7,646 bases of DNA from Parcubacteria group bacterium Athens0714_26. GTDB lineage: Bacteria; Patescibacteriota; Minisyncoccia; UBA6257; 02-FULL-45-10c. The stretch's first letter is position 1; every line of letters starts with the position of its first letter. The translations under genes and the position numbers were made by a program. Shown here in pieces: positions 1 through 5,464 of the stretch. Below the pieces are notes generated by a model. That model saw only the letters and a program-made list of their open reading frames with translations. It did no database searches and was not told the origin of the DNA. The stretch is taken from the NCBI GenBank assembly GCA_007376745.1, contig VMGU01000017.1, positions 22,350-29,995 on the forward strand, in the 5' to 3' direction.

Positions 1-400
1 CACGCTCGCTTTTATAAAGCAAAAGTTGGTCATATATAAAATTATTAAAACGCCAGCCGTCGTTAAAACCCATCAGACCACCCCCTTTTGTTATAAGCCG
101 CGCAAAAATTTTGCTGGGCGTACTGAATTTATTTTCTGAATATTGAATCAAAGTTATATCCGAACCCCAAAAATCGCGGGCTGCGTAAAAAAGTGACAAA
201 GGGCTTCTACGGCTAGCCTCCACTACTTTTAGCCACGGGTAACCGGCCAGTAATTCCTTTATCATCTTTCCTCTGCTGCCAACCAGCAATCCGCAAACAG
301 CCTCAGGAAATTGAACGTGGATATTTTCTAAAAAATATTTTCCCATCAGGGCATCGCCGATGGAAGAAGCTCTAAAGGTAAGCGCCTTTTTTATTTTCAT
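1..400 (-). CDS. GT9 family glycosyltransferase (heptosyltransferase-like), N-terminal part, cut by window edge
   Basis: This reading frame opens with ATG at 400-398 and stays open for 133 codons to the window edge, so the C-terminal half lies outside. The N-terminus begins MKIKKALTFRASSIGDALMG and continues with FPEA and GLLVGSRG. This is the classic start of glycosyltransferase family 9 (ADP-heptose:LPS heptosyltransferases such as WaaC/WaaF): a beta strand, the S-S-I-G-D loop, then a helix. Asp16 of that loop matches the Asp proposed as catalytic base in WaaC. The family transfers heptose or related sugars from ADP- or NDP-donors in the cytosol; the true donor cannot be read here. The gene overlaps the preceding GT4 gene by an ATGA junction and has no Shine-Dalgarno sequence, so translational coupling is likely. 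The sugar-binding C-terminal domain is not visible, so the family call is firm but the substrate is open. Confidence 0.82.
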   Translation of the reverse strand, partial: MKIKKALTFRASSIGDALMGKYFLENIHVQFPEAVCGLLVGSRGKMIKELLAGYPWLKVVEASRRSPLSLFYAARDFWGSDITLIQYSENKFSTPSKIFARLITKGGGLMGFNDGWRFNNFIYDQLLLYKSER

Positions 401-1587
401 AAATTTAAAATTTTTCTGTAAATATCTATATTTTCTCGCGCCATCTTTCCCCAACTAAATTCTTTAACTCTCTCAAGGCCATTTTTTATTAAATCTTTTT
501 TTAAATTTTCATTATTCATCAACCCTTCCATTGCTTCCGCTATTTTTTCCGGTTCATAAGGATTAACCAAAACAGCCGCCCCGCCGGCTATTTCGGGTAA
601 ACACGAAATACTGGAAGTGATCACCGGCGCGCCGCAAGCCATCGCTTCTAAAATAGGCAAACCAAACCCTTCAGACAACGAAATAAATATAAATAAATCA
701 GCCAACCCATAAATCGCGGGCAAATCTTCTTCTTTAACAAAAGGCACTATGCGGATAAACGATTCCGCTTTTTTTCTTTTAATAATTTCTCTTACTAAAG
801 CCGAATATTTTAATTCGTATGTCCCGCCAACAATCACCAAATTAATCAAATTTTTATCTTTTTCCTTAAAAATACAAAAGGCTTCTATCAAACGAATAAT
901 ATTTTTATGCGGTAATAGACGGGCAACGGTTAAAACATAAGGAAAACCTAAACTGTATTTTTCTTTTATTTTATCACGCCAGTAATTTTTCCCTGTTTCA
1001 GAAATCAGCTGGAATTCCTTATTTACTCCAAGATACACAGAAAACAATTTCTTAAAAGGCAATTTATAATAAGCCGCCACCTGAAAAACGCCCGCTTTTG
1101 AATCAACTATAGCCGCGTCAATAAAAAATCCGCCGATTAATATGATAAACCACCTGTTAAAATAATTAACCGGAGTTTGAAAGATAGACACGTTTTTTTC
1201 CGGCGCGCCGTGAAACGTCACGACTATTTTTTTTGTTTTCCCTAAAATTTTTAATAACCCAAAAAACGGGTGCAGCGCCGGTCGCGGGAAATGAACTATG
1301 TCAAATTTTTCACAGTTGAAAATAAAAAAATAAAGATAAGAAAAAAAACCGGAAAACCTGGGAAGATTAAAAATCTTGACCGGTATCTTTTTAACATTTG
1401 TATATTTTTCAAAATCACAGCAATAACCTTCTTTAAAAATAAAAGTAAGGTCAATTTCTTGTGAAAAATCGCCGGTATATTCTTTTATCAAATTTTCCAA
1501 AACAATAGCCGTACCCATTGCTTTTCTATTCAAATCATCAACGAATATTCCTACTTTTAATCGTTTATTTTTATCATTGCTATTCAT
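397..1587 (-). CDS. GT4 family glycosyltransferase (GT-B fold)
   Basis: This 396-residue protein has the usual length and layout of retaining GT4 glycosyltransferases. The N-terminal Rossmann domain (about 10-190) includes FDIVHFPRP near 95-102 and TFHG at 124-127. The C-terminal donor domain (about 215-390) carries VARLLPHKN at 221-229, LVIVGG at 250-255, and the EX7E motif as EGFGLPILE at 306-314, which contacts the nucleotide sugar. The spacing and ARLLPHKN resemble mannosyltransferase-type enzymes of O-antigen clusters (WbaZ/MtfB-like), but donor identity is a guess. It is a cytosolic or membrane-associated enzyme with no signal peptide or transmembrane segment. The ATG at 1587 has no clear Shine-Dalgarno sequence. 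The gene follows a rho-independent terminator and a -10-like box, so it may head its own transcript with the GT9 gene, which starts inside its stop codon (ATGA overlap). Confidence 0.9.
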   Translation of the reverse strand: MNSNDKNKRLKVGIFVDDLNRKAMGTAIVLENLIKEYTGDFSQEIDLTFIFKEGYCCDFEKYTNVKKIPVKIFNLPRFSGFFSYLYFFIFNCEKFDIVHFPRPALHPFFGLLKILGKTKKIVVTFHGAPEKNVSIFQTPVNYFNRWFIILIGGFFIDAAIVDSKAGVFQVAAYYKLPFKKLFSVYLGVNKEFQLISETGKNYWRDKIKEKYSLGFPYVLTVARLLPHKNIIRLIEAFCIFKEKDKNLINLVIVGGTYELKYSALVREIIKRKKAESFIRIVPFVKEEDLPAIYGLADLFIFISLSEGFGLPILEAMACGAPVITSSISCLPEIAGGAAVLVNPYEPEKIAEAMEGLMNNENLKKDLIKNGLERVKEFSWGKMARENIDIYRKILNL

Positions 1588-1620
1588 CGTATATAACGCT
1601 AAATTAATATTATTAAATTT

Positions 1621-1649
1621 ATTATACTATGTCATCAAATTATTTTTTA
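1621..1649 (-). promoter_or_regulatory. candidate promoter for the GT4-GT9 unit
   Basis: Read on the minus strand, a perfect TATAAT lies at 1626-1621, 33 nt before the GT4 start codon at 1587. The hexamer 17 nt upstream (TAAAAA, 1649-1644) is a poor -35, and there is no TGn extension. It sits directly after the terminator of the aminotransferase gene, where a new start site would be needed. The context is very AT-rich, so a chance TATAAT is quite possible. Confidence 0.4.
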
Positions 1650-1650
1650 A

Positions 1651-1690
1651 AAACATTAAAGAAAAGCCACCGCGCGTTAAACGCGGTGGC
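1651..1690 (-). terminator. rho-independent terminator overlapping the aminotransferase stop codon
   Basis: On the minus strand GCCACCGCG (1690-1682) pairs perfectly with CGCGGTGGC (1674-1666) around a 7-nt loop. It is followed at once by TTTTCTTTAATGTTTTT (1665 downward). The stem is nine base pairs, eight of them G-C, against an AT-rich background. The 5' arm encodes the last residues (S-H-R) of the aminotransferase, and its TAA stop (1679-1677) lies in the loop. It closes the acetyltransferase-aminotransferase transcription unit. Confidence 0.85.
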
Positions 1691-2840
1691 TAATAACAAC
1701 TTCTTTAACCTTCTTTACCACCCACTCTATTTCTTCCTGGCTCATGGAAGAACCCAAGGGCAAAGTCAAGATATTTTCGGCAACATATTCCGTAATAGGA
1801 AAAGACCCCTCTGAAAAACCCAGCCTTTCTTGAAAATACGGATGGAGATGCACGGCCTCATAATGCACTGTCGCGCCTATGCCGCGTTCCCTTATCTCCG
1901 TCACTATCTCATTGCGGTTGGCGTCTAACTGGCTTCTGTTAAGAATCAACAAATACAAATGCAAGGCGTGCCGATTAATTTTAGTACTTTTATGACGGTA
2001 CTGCCGCGCGCATGGAAGATCCGCGAATTCCCTGTCATAAATTGACGCGTATTTTTCTTTAATCTCCAGGAATTTTTCCAGTTTTTTAAGCTGGCAAATG
2101 CCCACCGCGGCCTGCACATCCGTCATATTGTACTTAAAACCAGGCATCACGGCCCGCGAAAGAGTAAAATTCGCGCCACTGCAATATCTTTTCCAAGCCT
2201 CATTATCCAGCCCATGCAAACGCATTATTTCCAGCTTCTTCTTAAAATCCTCCGAATCGGTCGTAATCATGCCGCCCTCGATTGAAGTTATGTTTTTATT
2301 CGGATAAAAACTAAAACACGCAATCGAGTCTTTTATTCCACCTACCATACAGCCGTCAATTTTTGCGCCGATAGCGTGAGCCGCATCTTCAACAACATAC
2401 AAATTATGTTGTTTGGCTATCTGAAGAATCCTGTTCATAAAACATGGGAGCCCGCCAAAATGAACCGGGATAATCGCTTTAGTTTTTGAAGTAATCGCGA
2501 TTTCCAATAAATCCGGATTCATATTTAAAGTCTCTAAATCAATATCCACAAATACCGGCTTGGCTCCAACATGCTCTATGGCGTTAACGGTGGCGACAAA
2601 AGTAAACGGCGTCGTAATCACCTCGTCCTCCGGCCCTATTCCCAAAGCGGCCAGAGAAAGATGCAGCGCCGCCGTGCAAGAACTTACCGCCACGGCGTAT
2701 TTCGAGCCCACATACTCTGCAAAAAGCTTTTCAAACTCAATGCATTTGGGACCCATCCCTATCCAGCCCGATTTCAACACCTTGGTAACCGCTTCTATCT
2801 CCTCATTACCAATATCCGGCTTGCCGAAAAGAATAGTCAT
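1677..2840 (-). CDS. DegT/DnrJ/EryC1/StrS PLP-dependent nucleotide-sugar aminotransferase (ArnB/WecE/PseC type)
   Basis: This is a 387-residue sugar aminotransferase, full length for the family. Numbered from the chosen ATG at 2840, SSCTAALH (53-60) is the PLP phosphate-binding region, EDAAHA (151-156) holds the Asp that contacts the PLP ring nitrogen, and SFYPNKNIT (177-185) carries Lys182 as the expected Schiff-base lysine. GWIGMGP near 25-31, IIPVHFGG (123-130) and PGFKYNMTDVQAA also match. By recalled pattern it is closest to ArnB, which has SFHAIKNIT at the same place, but the group also includes WecE and PseC. It would move an amino group from glutamate to a 4-keto nucleotide sugar in the cytosol. 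A TTG at 2855 would extend the frame by five codons but lies inside GGAGGTGA, so ATG 2840 is preferred. The gene starts 5 nt after the GNAT stop, and its central part looks more GC-rich than its neighbours. Confidence 0.93.
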   Translation of the reverse strand: MTILFGKPDIGNEEIEAVTKVLKSGWIGMGPKCIEFEKLFAEYVGSKYAVAVSSCTAALHLSLAALGIGPEDEVITTPFTFVATVNAIEHVGAKPVFVDIDLETLNMNPDLLEIAITSKTKAIIPVHFGGLPCFMNRILQIAKQHNLYVVEDAAHAIGAKIDGCMVGGIKDSIACFSFYPNKNITSIEGGMITTDSEDFKKKLEIMRLHGLDNEAWKRYCSGANFTLSRAVMPGFKYNMTDVQAAVGICQLKKLEKFLEIKEKYASIYDREFADLPCARQYRHKSTKINRHALHLYLLILNRSQLDANRNEIVTEIRERGIGATVHYEAVHLHPYFQERLGFSEGSFPITEYVAENILTLPLGSSMSQEEIEWVVKKVKEVVISHRV

Positions 2841-2845
2841 ACGTC

Positions 2846-2853
2846 TCACCTCC
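2846..2853 (-). promoter_or_regulatory. strong ribosome binding site that fixes the aminotransferase start
   Basis: GGAGGTGA (2853-2846 on the minus strand) is an almost ideal Shine-Dalgarno sequence, five bases before ATG 2840. It is formed by the last codons of the upstream acetyltransferase gene (TGG AGG TGA). The TTG at 2855 would overlap it and cannot use it. It is the best ribosome binding site I see in the window, where most other starts have none. Confidence 0.88.
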
Positions 2854-3571
2854 AAAAATGATAAATTAATTTTGCCTCTTTCAACCTAAAACCTACTTTT
2901 TGATATAATCGATTGGCGAAATTATTCCTTAATTGAGTTTTTACCGTAATCTTCTCCGCGCCCTTGTCAAAAAGCAAAGAAACAATTTGATCCGACATTT
3001 CCGCGCCTATGCCGCGACCCCTAAACGCTTCTGAAACCCAGACTAATCCAACATTGCCAATATTCTGCTTTAGTGTACTCCCTATAAAACCTACGATTTT
3101 TTTATTGGCATCTATGGCCAGAATAGTAACGCCATCCTTGTCGCGCATAATGTTATCCGCCCAGATTTCATACATCTTGGAAGATAAATTTTTAAATCTA
3201 GGGTCAAAAGAAAAACGACTCACGCTGGATAATTCTCTTGCCAGCATACGTATCTTGATTTTATGGTCTTCACTAGAAACATCAAGAATTTCGTACGCCA
3301 AAGATTCTAAAAACGCGTTCTTGATTTTTTGCGGGCGGCTATGAAATTCATAAGTCATCTGAATATCAGCCAAAAAAAAATTGTTTTTAGCCGCTATATC
3401 TATGGCATTAAAATCGTTTGGGTCTACAAATACATAGACACAATCAAATTTATTGTCATAAAATTCTTTCAGAAACTTTTCCGCGTTGTCGTAATCAAGA
3501 CCGGAAAAACTGCCAATTTTAAATCCGAAAAAATCCGAGTCCCATTTAAGCTTATTGATTATCTTAGTCAT
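2846..3571 (-). CDS. GNAT family N-acetyltransferase, WecD-like (nucleotide amino-sugar acetyltransferase)
   Basis: This 241-residue protein has two parts. The N-terminal region (about 1-100) starts KLKWDSDFFGFKIG (7-20), a pattern shared with the N-terminal domain of WecD-like dTDP-fucosamine acetyltransferases. The C-terminal GNAT domain (about 100-241) has RFSFDPRF (119-126), the acetyl-CoA pyrophosphate loop RGRGIGAE (184-191), and NNFANRLYQKVGF (216-228). Tyr223 of that last motif is placed to act as general acid, as a Tyr does in WecD. The protein ends YHFWR, much like the YWLYR-type end I recall for WecD. The likely reaction is acetyl-CoA-dependent N-acetylation of the amino sugar made by the aminotransferase encoded 5 nt downstream. 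The ATG at 3571 has AAGGGAG five bases upstream, and a promoter-like site lies just before it. Sugar identity (Fuc4NAc, Qui4NAc, a PseH-type product, or other) is not determined. Confidence 0.85.
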   Translation of the reverse strand: MTKIINKLKWDSDFFGFKIGSFSGLDYDNAEKFLKEFYDNKFDCVYVFVDPNDFNAIDIAAKNNFFLADIQMTYEFHSRPQKIKNAFLESLAYEILDVSSEDHKIKIRMLARELSSVSRFSFDPRFKNLSSKMYEIWADNIMRDKDGVTILAIDANKKIVGFIGSTLKQNIGNVGLVWVSEAFRGRGIGAEMSDQIVSLLFDKGAEKITVKTQLRNNFANRLYQKVGFRLKEAKLIYHFWR

Positions 3572-3576
3572 TGCAT

Positions 3577-3583
3577 CTCCCTT
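3577..3583 (-). promoter_or_regulatory. ribosome binding site of the GNAT gene
   Basis: AAGGGAG (3583-3577 on the minus strand) lies five bases before the ATG at 3571. It supports this start and gives the first gene of the two-gene unit independent translation initiation, unlike the coupled, SD-less starts elsewhere in the window. Confidence 0.75.
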
Positions 3584-3607
3584 ATATTGTTTTTAAAGAA
3601 TACGTTT

Positions 3608-3636
3608 AAAATAGAACAAATCCCCAAAATAGTCAA
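3608..3636 (-). promoter_or_regulatory. sigma-70-like promoter of the GNAT-aminotransferase unit
   Basis: On the minus strand TTGACT (3636-3631) is followed by exactly 17 nt and then TATTTT (3613-3608). The first hexamer is one base from the TTGACA consensus and the second is two bases from TATAAT, with optimal spacing. Initiation near 3601 would give a leader of about 30 nt carrying the Shine-Dalgarno sequence. Its place in the widest gap of the window, before a unit that ends in a terminator, supports the call. Confidence 0.65.
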
Positions 3637-3674
3637 TTTTATATTGTAATCCGTGATTTTTAAAAACATCATAT

Positions 3675-3703
3675 ACTTAAAACCATAAAATATGTTTTTA
3701 AGT
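3675..3703 (-). repeat. AT-rich inverted repeat after the GT4 gene, possible weak terminator
   Basis: ACTTAAAA (3675-3682) and TTTTAAGT (3696-3703) are perfect inverted arms. Inside them, after one mismatched pair (3683/3695), CATA and TATG also pair around an AAA loop, giving 12 of 13 pairs in 29 nt. It begins 27 nt beyond the stop of the 3730-4860 gene. On the minus strand a TTTTT run follows eight bases later, so it could act as a weak terminator or 3'-end stabiliser, but the stem has almost no G-C pairs. A symmetric protein-binding site is another possibility. Confidence 0.4.
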
Positions 3704-3729
3704 TTCAAAAATCATTTTGGACTAACAAA

Positions 3730-4860
3730 TCATCTCTTATCTTCTATCAACTTGATAAAAACATTCTCAATTTTTTTTATCGCGTTCGCCATATTCCTGT
3801 CTTTGTATTTTTCATAGGCGGTTTGCGCCAATCGAGCGCCAAAGTCCGGATCATCCAATACCCTTAAAATATTTTTCGCTAAATCATCGGCATCACCCGG
3901 TCTTACAAGAATACCGGTCTCATTATCCTTTACAACATCTGGAATGCCGCCAGTATTGGAGGCAACAATTGGAATTCTGGAAAAAAACGCTTCAAACAAA
4001 ATAAGTCCCTGCCCTTCCCAGATTGACGGAAACGCAAAAACATCGCTACTTCTAAGAAGTTCGGGAGTATCTAATCGAGAACCCAAAAATCTAACTTTAT
4101 CCTCTACCCCTAAATTCTTCGCTTGCAATTTTAAAGCCTCTTCTTGAGACCCCGATCCGACTATGACAAAATAGGTATTGAGTTTTTCTTTTAATATTAA
4201 AGGTATGGCGTCCAAAAGCGCTTTTTGGCCTTTCTGGACTACGAGACGCCCTATATTAATCACTATCTTAGCATCAGGAGAAATGTTTAATTCATTTTTT
4301 AAAACGCTTTTATCAATTTCTTTTTCAAACTTTCTCTTATCAACCAAATTAGTTGGTATTTCAAAAATTTTCCGCCGAGGAAACTTTATTACTTTAGTCG
4401 CGTACTCCGTAACCGCGTTAGTAGTAGAAATACAAGCAGTAGTAATATATTTCAGCAACTTATCGGTATAAGTGAATTTCTTCCCCAGCCCGGTAATAAT
4501 ATTTTGAATTTCGGTAACGATTACCGGCGTATGAGAAAAAAAAGCGGCTAGCCGCCCTACGGTGTCAGCCACAAATAACTGGGTAAATACAACATCAAAT
4601 TTATTTTTTTTAATAAACCGGCAAAGTTCAAAAAATTCACGGGTGTCATAAATATTTTTAAAGGAAAAATTGGTGAATTTCACGTCATCTTTAAGCTGGT
4701 CACGAAAAAAATAAGAATCCAATCGCGAAAATAAAATGGCGACCGATACATCAAACTTTTCTCTGTCCAAAAAATTAGCAAAATCAACGACAAGCCGCTG
4801 AACTCCGCCAATCCCTAAATCATTCACAATAAACAAAATTTTTATTTTATTTTCTGGCAT
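3730..4860 (-). CDS. GT4 family glycosyltransferase (GT-B fold)
   Basis: This 376-residue protein is a complete GT4 enzyme. The N-terminal acceptor domain has ILFIVNDLGIGGVQR (8-22); the GGVQ/GGAE loop is typical of GT4 enzymes in polysaccharide clusters. The donor domain has INIGRLVVQKG (201-211), with the conserved Arg205 and Lys210 that contact the donor phosphates. YFVIVGSGS (230-238), KVRFLG (255-260) and the EX7E motif EGQGLILFE (282-290) follow, then SNTGGIPDVV (301-310) and TGILVRPGD (315-323). It would work on the cytosolic face of the membrane, adding a hexose or similar residue; donor and acceptor are unknown. Its ATG at 4860 overlaps the end of the methyltransferase gene by 14 nt, and no Shine-Dalgarno sequence is seen, so it probably depends on translation of that gene. 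A break upstream could therefore lower its expression. The C-terminus is intact. Confidence 0.92.
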   Translation of the reverse strand: MPENKIKILFIVNDLGIGGVQRLVVDFANFLDREKFDVSVAILFSRLDSYFFRDQLKDDVKFTNFSFKNIYDTREFFELCRFIKKNKFDVVFTQLFVADTVGRLAAFFSHTPVIVTEIQNIITGLGKKFTYTDKLLKYITTACISTTNAVTEYATKVIKFPRRKIFEIPTNLVDKRKFEKEIDKSVLKNELNISPDAKIVINIGRLVVQKGQKALLDAIPLILKEKLNTYFVIVGSGSQEEALKLQAKNLGVEDKVRFLGSRLDTPELLRSSDVFAFPSIWEGQGLILFEAFFSRIPIVASNTGGIPDVVKDNETGILVRPGDADDLAKNILRVLDDPDFGARLAQTAYEKYKDRNMANAIKKIENVFIKLIEDKR

Positions 4861-5233
4861 ATATAAAACTATTCATAAATAATTGAAAATAACGGTGCCT
4901 CACAGAAGCAAAACCCGCGTTCTTTAAAATACCAATCAGCTTTTCTCTGGTAAAATAATTTTTATGGTCTCTGACACCTTCCTCGCTTACTATTTTTAAT
5001 TTAAAAGACAAAAATTCCAAAACCGGCTTGGCATATATTGTCGGTGTCGTAAGAAGCAATAATCCTCCGGGCCTGAGCACTCTGAATATTTCGTTGATAT
5101 TTTTGGTTGGATTCTCTAAATGCTCCAGATTAGCCAAAGACACCGCCACATCAAAAGAATTCTCCTCAAAAGGCAAAACTTGATTTAAATCATGGCTTAT
5201 CAAACTTATTTTAGGACTTAGATTGTTTTTATT

Positions 5234-5313
5234 GACCAACATATCAATTCCGATACGGGCTTGTATCTTTGCCAACCAAGATATCAATTCCTATACCGCT
5301 TGATATCTTGTCT
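5234..5313 (-). repeat. diverged 40-bp tandem duplication that breaks the methyltransferase frame
   Basis: Two adjacent segments, about 5274-5313 and 5234-5273, align with a constant 40-base offset. Over 13 codons (starting at 5312 and 5272) 29 of 39 bases match without gaps. They encode DKISSGIGIDILV and AKIQARIGIDMLV, 8 of 13 residues identical, and both contain the same ATTGAT core. Since 40 is not a multiple of three, carrying both copies shifts the frame by +1. Some differences are synonymous (ATC/ATA, GTC/GTT), so the copies look like two homologous coding segments and not a fresh duplication. Confidence 0.8.
5277..5310. repeat. perfect 10-bp inverted repeat inside the methyltransferase frameshift region
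   Basis: CAAGATATCA (5277-5286) and TGATATCTTG (5301-5310) are exact reverse complements separated by 14 nt. They lie within the upstream copy of the 40-bp duplication. The downstream copy keeps only a degraded version of the symmetry. The structure could form a hairpin in DNA or mRNA; no function is shown. Confidence 0.6.
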
Positions 5314-5464
5314 TCAACCTTTTTTAAAAAAAATCCGTTATAGCCGCACCCCAAATCCAAAACTTTAGAGTTTTGAACAATATGCCTAGCAACCTTACTA
5401 AATCTAAAATAACTCAAAAAACCCTCCATAATAGGCTCCTTATCTTGAAAATGAGATTTTTTAA

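Noticed and set aside
626..1209. Two GGCGCGCC palindromes (626-633 and 1202-1209) within one GT4 gene.
   Set aside because: Both encode a Gly-Ala-Pro tripeptide (CGAPV and HGAPE) in conserved loops; the match follows from codon choice and not from a repeat element.
2841..2855. Upstream TTG start for the aminotransferase that adds five residues.
   Set aside because: This start lies on the Shine-Dalgarno sequence GGAGGTGA itself; ATG 2840 has ideal spacing and matches the family N-terminus.
2560..2889. Plus-strand open frames opposite the aminotransferase start (also 2571-2861 and 2098-2307).
   Set aside because: They lie fully opposite a well-supported minus-strand gene, show no recognisable domain, and have the low-complexity look of antisense shadows.
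3009..3649. Plus-strand open frames opposite the GNAT gene (3009-3344 and 3329-3649).
   Set aside because: They are antisense to a clear GNAT protein and its promoter, with no family motif.
4847..5287. Downstream methyltransferase fragment as an independent gene starting at TTG 5287.
   Set aside because: It lacks motif I of the SAM fold, has no Shine-Dalgarno sequence, and begins inside the duplicated segment; it is better explained as the 3' part of a broken gene.
5247..5290. Programmed +1 ribosomal frameshifting in the methyltransferase.
   Set aside because: I see no known shift-prone sequence, and the fused product would carry two copies of the IGID strand. An accidental 40-bp duplication explains the frame change exactly.
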